From the NCBI RefSeq assembly GCF_030159095.1, contig NZ_BRXS01000006.1, positions 1 through 64,000 of the forward strand: 64,000 nucleotides of DNA, given 5' to 3'. The DNA comes from Roseisolibacter agri (GTDB lineage Bacteria; Gemmatimonadota; Gemmatimonadetes; Gemmatimonadales; Gemmatimonadaceae). Below, piece by piece: positions 20,944-29,293 of this stretch (positions are counted from its first letter, which is position 1; each line of letters starts with the position of its first letter). The translations under genes were made by a program, and so were the position numbers. The notes below the pieces were generated by a model. The model was not told the DNA's origin, did not search any database, and was given only the letters and a program-made list of their open reading frames with translations.

Positions 20944-21761
20944 TCGCGGCGAGCACGCTTCCTTCAGACGCACCTTCCGTGAGCGGGACCCGCATCCATC
21001 CGTCGGCGATCGTGCATCCCGACGCCGTGCTGGGCGAGAACGTCGACATCGGCCCGTGGGCGATGGTCGGCGAGGGCTGCACCGTCGGCGACGGCTCGGT
21101 CATCGCGGCACGGGCGACGCTCGAGCGCAACGTGCGTCTCGGGCGCAACGTGAAGGTCGGCATCGGCACGATCCTCGGCGGCGACCCGCAGGACCTGAAG
21201 TTCGGCGGCGAGGAGACGTGGGTCGAGATCGGCGACGACACGACGATCCGCGAGTACTCGCACATCAACCGCGGCACGAAGCAGTCGTACAAGACGACGG
21301 TCGGCAAGGGCGCGTTCATCATGTCGTACGTGCACCTCGCGCACGACTGCCACGTCGGCGACGGCGTGATCCTGGTGAACGGGACGCAGCTGGCCGGGCA
21401 CGTGACGATCGAGGAGAAGGTGATCGTCGCCGGGCTCACGGCGGTGCACCAGTTCGTGCGCATCGGCCGCCACGCCTTCGTGGGCGGCTGCTCGCGCGTC
21501 GTGAAGGACGTGCCACCGTTCGTGAAGGCGGTCGGCAACCCGGTGAAGCTCTATGGCCTGAACACGCTCGGCCTCCAGCGCAGCGGCTTCACCGAGACGA
21601 CGCTGTCGGAGCTGAAGAAGGCGTACCGGCTGCTCTTCCGCTCGGAGCTCAACCTGGGCGCGGCGATCGAGCGCGCGCGCGCGGAGGTGGACGTCGAGAA
21701 CCCGGACGTGCGCGCGCTGCTCGACTTCGTCGAGAGCAGCCCGCGCGGCGTGGGCTTCTGA
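20940..21761 (+). CDS. lpxA: UDP-N-acetylglucosamine O-acyltransferase LpxA
   Basis: LpxA catalyses the first acylation of lipid A. The 273-residue product is a hexapeptide beta-helix with the conserved INRGTKQSYKTTVG, MSYVHLAHDCHVGD (catalytic His) and NGTQLAGHV segments, then a helical C-terminus (~195-270). The ATG at 20940 overlaps the stop of the LpxC-FabZ gene; an upstream in-frame start would lie inside fabZ. Confidence 0.95.
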   Translation: MIAASTLPSDAPSVSGTRIHPSAIVHPDAVLGENVDIGPWAMVGEGCTVGDGSVIAARATLERNVRLGRNVKVGIGTILGGDPQDLKFGGEETWVEIGDDTTIREYSHINRGTKQSYKTTVGKGAFIMSYVHLAHDCHVGDGVILVNGTQLAGHVTIEEKVIVAGLTAVHQFVRIGRHAFVGGCSRVVKDVPPFVKAVGNPVKLYGLNTLGLQRSGFTETTLSELKKAYRLLFRSELNLGAAIERARAEVDVENPDVRALLDFVESSPRGVGF

Positions 21762-21763
21762 GC

Positions 21764-22813
21764 ATGGCGGACAACGGCCGCACGCCACGGATCGGTGTCG
21801 TCGGTGCCGGCGCGCTCGGCTACCACCACGTCCGCATCCTGCGCGACCTCCCGGGCGCGCGCTTCGCGGGCTTCCACGAGCAGTCGGCCGAGCGCCGCGC
21901 GCAGGTGGCGTCGGAGCTCGGCGTGCCGGCGTTCGAGTCGCTCGACGCGCTGATCGACGCGTGCGACGCGCTCACCGTCGTCGTGCCGACGCCCGCGCAC
22001 TACGCGGTGGCACGCGCGGCGCTCGAGCGCGGCAAGCACCTGCTGATCGAGAAGCCGATCACCGCGACGCTCGACGAGGCCGACGAGCTGCTCGCGCTCG
22101 CGGAGCGGAACGGCGCCGTCGTGCAGACGGGGCACGTCGAGCGGTTCAACCGCGCGGTGCGGGCCGCGCTTCCGTACGTCGACGCGCCCCGGTTCATCGA
22201 GAGCGACCGGCTGGCGCCGTTCTCGATGCGCGGCGCCGACGTCGCGGTCGTGCTCGACCTGATGATCCACGACATCGACCTCGTACGGACGCTCGTGGGC
22301 TCGCACGTGAGCGAGGTGCGCGCGACCGGCGTGGGGGTGCTGACGCCCACGGTGGACATCGCCAACGCGCGCCTCGCCTTCGAGTCGGGCGCGGTCGCCA
22401 ACATCACGGCCAGCCGCGTGTCGCGCGAGCGGCTGCGCAAGATCCGCATCTTCCAGCAGAGCGGCTACCTCTCGCTCGACCTGGCGGCCGGCAACGGGGA
22501 GTTCTTCCGCATGCGCCGCGACGTCGACCTGGCGAAGGTGGCGGCGAGCGTCGCGTCGACCGCCGGTGCGCCCGCCGGCCCGCTGGACCTCGCGCTGTTC
22601 GTCGAGCGCGTTCCGCTCGACGCGCCCGAGGGGGAGCCGCTGCGCCTGGAGTTCGAGAGCTTCGTGGCGGCGATCCGCGGCGAGGCGCCGCCGACGGTCA
22701 CCGGCGCCGACGGGCGCGAGGCGCTCGACGTCGCACTCCGCATCGTGAGCGAGATCGAGCGCACGCTTCCGGCGCTGCGCGGTGTCGCGGCGCAGCCGGC
22801 CGTCGCGTCGTGA
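21764..22813 (+). CDS. Gfo/Idh/MocA-family oxidoreductase in the lipid A operon
   Basis: The 349-residue protein has an N-terminal Rossmann fold (IGVVGAGALGYHHVRILRD) and the family EKP motif (LLIEKPITATLDEA, near 90), then the substrate domain with DLMIHDIDLVRTLVG. It sits between lpxA and lpxB. In Acidithiobacillus that position holds gnnA, a UDP-GlcNAc 3-dehydrogenase used with the GnnB aminotransferase to make diamino-sugar lipid A. No gnnB-like gene is in the window, so a GnnA role is suggested by place and family only. The stop overlaps the lpxB GTG. Confidence 0.85.
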   Translation: MADNGRTPRIGVVGAGALGYHHVRILRDLPGARFAGFHEQSAERRAQVASELGVPAFESLDALIDACDALTVVVPTPAHYAVARAALERGKHLLIEKPITATLDEADELLALAERNGAVVQTGHVERFNRAVRAALPYVDAPRFIESDRLAPFSMRGADVAVVLDLMIHDIDLVRTLVGSHVSEVRATGVGVLTPTVDIANARLAFESGAVANITASRVSRERLRKIRIFQQSGYLSLDLAAGNGEFFRMRRDVDLAKVAASVASTAGAPAGPLDLALFVERVPLDAPEGEPLRLEFESFVAAIRGEAPPTVTGADGREALDVALRIVSEIERTLPALRGVAAQPAVAS

Positions 22814-23943
22814 GCGCGTCCGAAGCGGGTGCACGCCGGGAGGTCCTGTTCGTCGCCGGCGAGGCGTCGGGCGACCTGCACGCCGCGGGAGTGGCGGCGG
22901 CGCTGAAGAAGCTTCGGCCCGACCTCCACCTCACCGGCGTCGGTGGGCACCACATGCGCCAGGCGGGCGTCGAGCTGCTCGAGGACACGGGCCGCATGGC
23001 GGTGATGGGGTTCGTCGAGGTGCTGCGCCACGTGCCGGCGCACTACGCGCTGCTGCGGCGGCTGCGCGCGCGGCTGCAGAGCGGGCGCGTCGCGCTGCTC
23101 GTGCTGGTGGACTATCCCGGCTTCAACATGCGCGTGGCGGCCGAGGCGCGCCGCGCGGGCGTGCCGGTGCTGTACTTCATCACGCCGCAGGTCTGGGCGT
23201 GGCGCAAGAACCGCCTCGCGCGGATGGCGCAGGTGATCTCGCGGGCGGCCGTCATCCTCCCGTTCGAGGAGAAGCTGCTGCGCGAGCACGGCATCGATGC
23301 GACGTTCGTCGGCCACCCGCTGCTCGATCGCGCCGAGGGGCTGCCGACGTGCGAGGAGGCGCGCGCGCGGCTCGGCATCCCGCCGGACGGGCCGCTGCTG
23401 GCGCTCTTCCCAGGCAGTCGCGTCCAGGAGATCGAGCGGCACCTCGACGCGTTCGTCGCGACCGCGCGCCGGCTGGAGTCGGAGGTGAAGGGGCTGCGCG
23501 TCGTCGTCAGCGTCGCGCCCACCGTCACGATCGATCCCGCGCGCTGTCCGTATCCGATGGTGCAGTCCGGATCGCTCATGCTGCTGCGCGCGTCGACGGC
23601 GGCGCTGTGCAAGAGCGGCACGACGACCCTGGAGTCCGCGGTCGCGGGCTGCCCGCTCATCGTCGCCTATCGCACCAGCAGCTGGACGTACGCGATCGCG
23701 CGGCGCGTCGTCGAGATCCCGCGCATCGGGCTCGTGAACGTCGTCGCCGCGCGCGAGGTGGCGCGCGAGTTCGTGCAGGACGACGTACAGCCCGACGCGA
23801 TGGCCGACGCGCTGCTGCCGCTGCTGCGCGGCGGCTCGGAGCGCAATCGGATGCGCGACGCGCTCGCGAAGGTCCGCTCGTCGCTCGGTCGTCCGGGCGC
23901 TGCCGGACGCGTCGCGCAGATCGCGAGCGAGATGCTCCCGTGA
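22810..23943 (+). CDS. lpxB: Lipid-A-disaccharide synthase LpxB
   Basis: LpxB joins UDP-diacyl-glucosamine to lipid X. The 377-residue product shows the N-terminal VAGEASGDLHAAGV, YFITPQVWAWRKNRL, the FPGSRVQEIERHL nucleotide loop, and SGTTTLESAVAGCPLIVAYRTS. The GTG start overlaps the upstream stop (GTGA). Confidence 0.95.
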   Translation: MSASEAGARREVLFVAGEASGDLHAAGVAAALKKLRPDLHLTGVGGHHMRQAGVELLEDTGRMAVMGFVEVLRHVPAHYALLRRLRARLQSGRVALLVLVDYPGFNMRVAAEARRAGVPVLYFITPQVWAWRKNRLARMAQVISRAAVILPFEEKLLREHGIDATFVGHPLLDRAEGLPTCEEARARLGIPPDGPLLALFPGSRVQEIERHLDAFVATARRLESEVKGLRVVVSVAPTVTIDPARCPYPMVQSGSLMLLRASTAALCKSGTTTLESAVAGCPLIVAYRTSSWTYAIARRVVEIPRIGLVNVVAAREVAREFVQDDVQPDAMADALLPLLRGGSERNRMRDALAKVRSSLGRPGAAGRVAQIASEMLP

Positions 23944-24647
23944 GCGACATGGCGGGTGCCGTGCGGACGGCCGACGCGCCGTCCGCGGCACCTGCGGTGC
24001 CCCTGCGCGTCCGCCTCGGGGTGGCCGCGGGAACCGTCGTGCTGCGGCTGCTCGCGCTCACCTGGCGCTTCCGCGAGGTCGGGCGGGAGGGGTGGCATGC
24101 GCTGCGCGCGACGCCCGGCACCGGCGTCGTGGTCGCGTGCTGGCACGGGCAGCTGCTGCCCCTCGTCTGGCACCACCGCGGCGAGGGCGTGGCGGTCCTC
24201 ATCAGCGAGCACCGCGACGGCGAGATCATCGCCCGCGTCGCGCGTGCCCTCGGCTACGACACGGTGCGCGGCTCGACGTCGCGCGGCGGCGGCCGCGCGC
24301 TGCTGGAGCTGGTCGGCGTGCTGCGACGCGGCCGCGAGATCGCCGTCACGCCGGACGGCCCGCGCGGCCCGCGGCACACGTTCGCGCCCGGCGCGCTGAT
24401 CGCCGCACAGCGCGCCGGGGTGCCGATCATCGGGGTCGTGGCGCACGTCGACCGGAGCTGGCGGCTGCGGAGCTGGGACCGCTTCGAGATCCCGAAGCCG
24501 TTCGCACGCATCACGGTGGCGTACGGCGATCCGACGCCGGTGCCGGGGGCGACGCCGCGCGAGGCCGCGGAGCACGGCGCGGCGTTCGCGGCGCTGATGG
24601 ACGCGTTGGGCGCGCGTGCCGAATCGGCCGCGCGCGCCGCGCGATAA
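23940..24647 (+). CDS. Lysophospholipid acyltransferase-like protein (DUF374)
   Basis: The 235-residue protein has one hydrophobic N-terminal segment and the DUF374 pattern: ACWHGQLLPL, VLISEHRDGEIIARVARALG, GSTSRGGGRALLEL and TPDGPRGPRHTFAPG. DUF374 proteins belong to the LPLAT superfamily and often lie in lipid A operons, where a late acyltransferase or Kdo-related role is suspected. It may replace the missing LpxL/LpxM. GTGA overlap with lpxB supports co-translation. Confidence 0.85.
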   Translation: MSDMAGAVRTADAPSAAPAVPLRVRLGVAAGTVVLRLLALTWRFREVGREGWHALRATPGTGVVVACWHGQLLPLVWHHRGEGVAVLISEHRDGEIIARVARALGYDTVRGSTSRGGGRALLELVGVLRRGREIAVTPDGPRGPRHTFAPGALIAAQRAGVPIIGVVAHVDRSWRLRSWDRFEIPKPFARITVAYGDPTPVPGATPREAAEHGAAFAALMDALGARAESAARAAR

Positions 24648-24661
24648 GCGGAGCACGGCGC

Positions 24662-25708
24662 GTGGATCTGGCCCGCCTCGCGGAGCGCGTCTGGTATGGT
24701 GACGACGTGGCGGCCGGCGTGGCACGCGCGGCGCTCGCTCCGCTCTCGATGCTCTTCCGCGCCGGCGTCGCCACGCGCGGCGCCCTGTACGACCGCGGGC
24801 TGTCCGCGACGCACGCGCTCCCGCTCCCCGCGATCTCCGTTGGCAACCTCACCGTGGGCGGCACCGGGAAGACGCCGGTCGCCGCCTGGATCGCACGCAC
24901 GCTGCGCGAGCGCGGCGCGCGGCCGGCGATCGTGCTCCGGGGCGTCGGCGACGACGAGTCGCGGGTGCACGCGCTGCTGAATCCGGACGTGCCGGTCGTC
25001 GTCGCCCCGGATCGCGTCGCGGGTACCGAGCAGGCGCGGGCGCTTGGCGCCGACGTGGTCGTGCTCGACGACGCATTCCAGCACCGCCGCGCCGCACGCA
25101 CGGTGGACCTGGTGCTGCTCGCGGCGGAGCGCGGGCTGCGGCACGCGCGGCTGCTGCCCGCCGGCCCGTACCGCGAGGGGCTCGACGCGCTGGGGCGTGC
25201 GAGCGTCGTCGTCGTGACGCGGAAGTCGACGTCGCGCGCGGAGGCCGACGCGCTGCTGGCGGCGCTCGCGGCGCGCGCGCCGGGCGCCGGGCACGCGCTC
25301 GTGCACCTCGCACCCCACGAGCTGCGCGCGTGGGAGGACCACGCCGGGACCGCGGAACGTGGGGGAGCCGCCGACGTCACGGCGCTCGCCGGCGCGCGCG
25401 TCCTCGCGGTCTCGGGCATCGGCGACCCGCGGGCGTTCGAGAGCCAGCTGCGCGCCGCGGGCGCCGAGGTCGTCACAGCGGCGTTCGCGGACCATCACGC
25501 CTACACGGCGGCGGACGTCGACACGCTCGTGGCGCGCGCGCGCGCCGTCGATCGGGTCGTGTGCACGCTCAAGGACGCGGTCAAGCTCGGCCCCTTGTGG
25601 CCTCGCGGCGCGCCGACCCTGTGGTATGTTTCCCAGCGCGTGACGGTCGAGCGCGGGGAGCGGGTCCTGGAGGACTCGCTCGGCCGCCTGCTCGCGGCGC
25701 GAACGTAG
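24662..25708 (+). CDS. lpxK: Tetraacyldisaccharide 4'-kinase LpxK
   Basis: LpxK phosphorylates the lipid A disaccharide at 4'. The 348-residue product has the P-loop [13 protein letters not shown] (family: [13 protein letters not shown]), the [10 protein letters not shown] motif, [17 protein letters not shown], and [14 protein letters not shown]. The usual RGYGG of the family reads [11 protein letters not shown]. No ATG fits, so the GTG at 24662 is chosen. An 11-bp tandem duplication (25697-25718) covers the stop codon, adding a second downstream TAG copy. Confidence 0.92.
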   Translation: MDLARLAERVWYGDDVAAGVARAALAPLSMLFRAGVATRGALYDRGLSATHALPLPAISVGNLTVGGTGKTPVAAWIARTLRERGARPAIVLRGVGDDESRVHALLNPDVPVVVAPDRVAGTEQARALGADVVVLDDAFQHRRAARTVDLVLLAAERGLRHARLLPAGPYREGLDALGRASVVVVTRKSTSRAEADALLAALAARAPGAGHALVHLAPHELRAWEDHAGTAERGGAADVTALAGARVLAVSGIGDPRAFESQLRAAGAEVVTAAFADHHAYTAADVDTLVARARAVDRVVCTLKDAVKLGPLWPRGAPTLWYVSQRVTVERGERVLEDSLGRLLAART

Positions 25709-25760
25709 CGCGAACGTAGCGTCCCACCCGGCCGGTCCGCCGGCCCGACCGCCCTCTCCC

Positions 25761-27068
25761 ATGGCCACCGATCTGCGCCTCCCCACGTCCAACATCGTCC
25801 TGCCCGACAAGGACCGCTTCCTCAACGAGGAGAACCCGTTCGAGGCCATGATGTCGCGCTTCGACCGGGCGGCCGCGCTGCTCGATCTGGATCCCGGCAT
25901 CTACCAGGTGCTGCGGCATCCCGAGAAGCAGATCACGGTGAGCGTGCCCGTGATGATGGACAACGGCGAGGTGCGCGTCTTCACCGGTCACCGCGTGCTG
26001 TACAACACGTCGCGCGGGCCGGCCAAGGGCGGCATCCGCTTCGACATGGCGGTGAACCTCGACGAGGTGACCGCGCTCGCGGCCTGGATGACCTGGAAGT
26101 GCGCCGTCGTGAACCTGCCGTTCGGCGGCGCGAAGGGCGGCGTCGTGTGCGATCCGCTGCAGATGAGCGTCGGGGAGCTGGAGCGCCTGACGCGTCGCTA
26201 CACGGCCGGCATCATCGACACGCTCGGTCCGGACTCGGACGTGCCCGCGCCCGACGTCAACACGAACGAGCGCGTGATGGCGTGGATCATGGACACGTAC
26301 TCCATGCACGTCCGCCACACGGTCACCGCCGTCGTCACCGGCAAGCCGGTGGAGATGGGCGGCTCGCTCGGCCGCCGCGAGGCGACTGGCCGCGGCGTGA
26401 TGTTCGTGGTGCGCGAGGCGCTCGCGCATCTCGGCCGTCCGATGGCCGGCGCCACGGTCGCCGTGCAGGGCTTCGGCAACGTCGGCTCGGTGGCCGCGAA
26501 GCTGCTGGCAGAGCAGGGGTGCCGGATCGTCGGCATCAGCGATCGCACGGGCGGGTTCCACAACCCCGAGGGCATCGACGTCGCGGCGGCCATCGCGCAC
26601 GTGCAGAAGCACAAGTCGCTGGACGGCTTCAACGGCGGCGACCAGCTGTCCAACGAGGAGCTGCTGGAGCTCGACGTCGACGTGCTGGTGCCCGCGGCGC
26701 TGGAGAACGTCATCACGAGCAAGAACGCCGCGCGCGTGAAGGCCCGCATCATCGCGGAGGGCGCGAATGGCCCGACGTCGGCGGGCGCGGACGCGATCCT
26801 CGAGGAGAAGGGGATCTTCGTCATCCCCGACATCCTCGCCAACGCCGGCGGCGTCACCGTCTCCTACTTCGAGTGGGTGCAGGACCGCGGCGGCTACTTC
26901 TGGTCCGAGGACACGGTGAACGAGCGCCTGCGCGACATCATGACGCGCAGCTTCCAGGACGTGCTCGCGCTCTCGCGCCAGCACCGGGTGAACATGCGCA
27001 CGGCGGCGTACATGCTGTCCATCACGCGCGTGGCGACGGTGCACAAGCTGCGCGGCATCTACGCCTGA
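25761..27068 (+). CDS. gdhA: Glutamate dehydrogenase (Glu/Leu/Phe/Val family)
   Basis: The 435-residue enzyme interconverts glutamate and 2-oxoglutarate plus ammonia. Conserved parts: [18 protein letters not shown] (substrate lysine), [11 protein letters not shown] (catalytic lysine), [10 protein letters not shown], and the Rossmann [13 protein letters not shown]. Length matches the small hexameric NAD(P) type. The ATG lies 52 bases after lpxK; whether it has its own promoter is not evident. A strong terminator follows. Confidence 0.95.
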   Translation: MATDLRLPTSNIVLPDKDRFLNEENPFEAMMSRFDRAAALLDLDPGIYQVLRHPEKQITVSVPVMMDNGEVRVFTGHRVLYNTSRGPAKGGIRFDMAVNLDEVTALAAWMTWKCAVVNLPFGGAKGGVVCDPLQMSVGELERLTRRYTAGIIDTLGPDSDVPAPDVNTNERVMAWIMDTYSMHVRHTVTAVVTGKPVEMGGSLGRREATGRGVMFVVREALAHLGRPMAGATVAVQGFGNVGSVAAKLLAEQGCRIVGISDRTGGFHNPEGIDVAAAIAHVQKHKSLDGFNGGDQLSNEELLELDVDVLVPAALENVITSKNAARVKARIIAEGANGPTSAGADAILEEKGIFVIPDILANAGGVTVSYFEWVQDRGGYFWSEDTVNERLRDIMTRSFQDVLALSRQHRVNMRTAAYMLSITRVATVHKLRGIYA

Positions 27069-27074
27069 CACTCG

Positions 27075-27100
27075 CGGCGGGGCGCATGAGCGCCCCGCCG
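27075..27100 (+). terminator. Terminator after gdhA
   Basis: A perfect 11-bp stem (CGGCGGGGCGC with its complement) and ATGA tetraloop begins six bases after the gdhA stop. It is followed by the pyrimidine run TTCCCGCTTCC. Confidence 0.8.
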
Positions 27101-27123
27101 TTCCCGCTTCCGCCCGCGCCCGC

Positions 27124-27585
27124 ATGCGCATCGTCCTCGCCGTCGTCGGCCGCCCGCGTGGGGAGCTCGCGTCCGCGATCGCGGACTACGAGACGCGCGC
27201 CGCGCGCTACTGGCCGCTGGCGGTGCACGAGGTGCGCGAGGAGTCGGCGCGCTCGCTGGCGCCCGAGCAGGTGCGCGAGCGCGAGGCCGAGCGTCTGCTC
27301 GAGCGCGCCGTGCCCGGGAGCGCGCTGGTCGCGTGCGACGAGCGCGGCGAGGCGTGGACGTCGCCGCGCTTCGCCGACTGGCTGCAGCGCCAGCGCGACG
27401 AGGCTCGCGACGTGACCTTCGTCGTCGGCGGGGCGTACGGCCTCGCGCCCGCGGTGCGCGACCGCGCGGCGCTGCGGCTGGCCGTGGCACCCTGGACGCT
27501 GCCGCACGAGCTGGCGCGCCTCGTCCTCGCCGAACAGCTCTACCGCGCGGGCACGATCGCGCGCGGGGAACCGTACCACAAGTGA
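27124..27585 (+). CDS. rlmH: 23S rRNA pseudouridine-1915 N3-methyltransferase RlmH
   Basis: RlmH methylates pseudouridine 1915 in helix 69 of 23S rRNA. The 153-residue SPOUT protein shows the family features DVTFVVGGAYGLAP (SAM knot), LAVAPWTLPHELARLVLAEQLYRA and the invariant C-terminal PYHK. Length is typical. Confidence 0.94.
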   Translation: MRIVLAVVGRPRGELASAIADYETRAARYWPLAVHEVREESARSLAPEQVREREAERLLERAVPGSALVACDERGEAWTSPRFADWLQRQRDEARDVTFVVGGAYGLAPAVRDRAALRLAVAPWTLPHELARLVLAEQLYRAGTIARGEPYHK

Positions 27586-27634
27586 GCGCCGGCGCCGCGC
27601 GCCGCGCGAGAGATTCCATGATGAGCCACATGCG

Positions 27635-29293
27635 ATGTCGCGCGATGGAGAGCGCGTCGTGAGCGAGCGCTCGCACGCTTCCGCCGCGCCCGCGCGCGCG
27701 CCCGGACCGGCGACCTCGCCGCGCGCCGACGTCGGCGTCGCCGTGCGCACGGAGCCGCTGGGCGGCTCGCCGCTCGCGCGGGCGGCGCTCGCCGGCACGC
27801 TGCCGCACGCCTGGTATCCGCCGATGCCCACCGGCACGGCGGAATGGCGGCTGCACGCCGACGCCGTCCGTCTGCAGTTCTCGGCCGGCGCGTGGTTCGA
27901 GCTCCTGCGCCCGGCGTTCGATGTGAGTGGTGAGGCGGCGGCGCGGCTGGAGCGGAGCGCGGCCGGTGCTGGCATCGTCGTGACGACGGGACAGCAGCCG
28001 GGCCTCTTCGGCGGTCCGCTCTACACGCTCTCGAAGGCGATCTCCGCGCGCGCGCTCGCCGACGCGCTGGAAGAGCGCACGGGGCTTCCGGTGGCGCCGG
28101 TCTTCTGGGCCGCCACCGACGACGCGGACTTCGAGGAAGCGCGGGGAACGGTGGTGGCGCTCGACGGCGCGGTGCGCACGCTGCGTCTCGAGGCCGAGCC
28201 TATCGAGGGCACGCCGATGAGCGCCGTCCCGATGGGTGATGACGTGCGACCGCTCTTCGACGTGCTGGCCAGGGCCGCCGGCTCCGCCGCGTTCGTCGAG
28301 GCGCTCGACGCCGCGCGCGCGGCCTACGTGCCGGGTGCCACGGTCGGCGACGCGTACGTCCGGCTGCTGCGCGCGCTCCTCGAGCCGCTCGGCATCGCGG
28401 TCATCGACGCGTCGCATCCCGCGGTGCGCGAGGCCGGCTTCAACCTGCTGCGTCGCGCGCTGATGCAGTCGGCGGCGATCGAGACGGCGCTCGCCCAGCG
28501 GACGGCGGCGATCGAGGCCGCGGGCTTCGCACCGCAGGTGCCGGACGTCGCCGGACGCACGCTGGTCTTCCGCGACGACGCGGACGGCCGCAAGGCGCGC
28601 GTGGCCGTCGCCGATGCGCGCGCCATCGTGCCCTCGGTCAAGCGCGGCTCGCTCGGGCCCAACGTGCTGCTGCGCCCCGTGATGGAGCGCTCGATCCTGC
28701 CGACGGTCGCCTACGTCGCCGGACCGGGCGAGTACGCCTACTTCGCGCAGGTCAGCGCCGTCGCCACCGCGCTGGGCGTACCGCAGCCGCTCGCGGTCCC
28801 CCGCTGGTCCGTCACGATCGTGGAGCCGCACGTGCGGCGTGCGCTCGACCATCTCGGGCTCGACGTGGACGACCTGCGGCACCCGCATGCGCCGGAAGCG
28901 GACCTGGCGCGGCGCGCGATGCCGGCCGCGGTGTCGCAGGCGCTCGACGCCGTGCGCGACGCGGTGGCGCGCGCGACCGACGCGCTCCGCGAGCACGACG
29001 AGGCGCGCGCGCTGCTGCCCGCGCCCGCGGTCGAGGGTGCGGCTCGGAGCCTCGAGCACCGCATCCAGCGACTGGAGCGTCGCTACCTCGCCGCGCTGAA
29101 GCGTCGCGACGACGTCGAGACGCGTGCGCTCGCGGTCGCGCGGTCGGCGCTCTTTCCCGACGGCGTGCGGCAGGAGCGCGCGCTGAACGCGCTGCCGCTC
29201 GTCGCGCGCCACGGGCCCGCGCTGCTCGATGCGATGCTAGCGGCGGCGCGGACGCACGCGGACGCGCTGGTCGACGGAACCACCCGCGCGTGA
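27635..29293 (+). CDS. bshC: BshC-family putative cysteine ligase (bacillithiol synthesis)
   Basis: BshC is thought to add cysteine to GlcN-malate in bacillithiol synthesis. The 552-residue product has the family signatures VVTTGQQPGLFGGPLYT, PVFWAATDDADFEE, RPVMERSILPTVAYVAGPGE and a C-terminal coiled coil (~440-500). An in-frame GTG at 27659 is an alternative start; the first ~35 residues are not conserved-looking either way. bshA and bshB are not in the window. The stop overlaps the murJ GTG. Confidence 0.88.
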   Translation: MSRDGERVVSERSHASAAPARAPGPATSPRADVGVAVRTEPLGGSPLARAALAGTLPHAWYPPMPTGTAEWRLHADAVRLQFSAGAWFELLRPAFDVSGEAAARLERSAAGAGIVVTTGQQPGLFGGPLYTLSKAISARALADALEERTGLPVAPVFWAATDDADFEEARGTVVALDGAVRTLRLEAEPIEGTPMSAVPMGDDVRPLFDVLARAAGSAAFVEALDAARAAYVPGATVGDAYVRLLRALLEPLGIAVIDASHPAVREAGFNLLRRALMQSAAIETALAQRTAAIEAAGFAPQVPDVAGRTLVFRDDADGRKARVAVADARAIVPSVKRGSLGPNVLLRPVMERSILPTVAYVAGPGEYAYFAQVSAVATALGVPQPLAVPRWSVTIVEPHVRRALDHLGLDVDDLRHPHAPEADLARRAMPAAVSQALDAVRDAVARATDALREHDEARALLPAPAVEGAARSLEHRIQRLERRYLAALKRRDDVETRALAVARSALFPDGVRQERALNALPLVARHGPALLDAMLAAARTHADALVDGTTRA

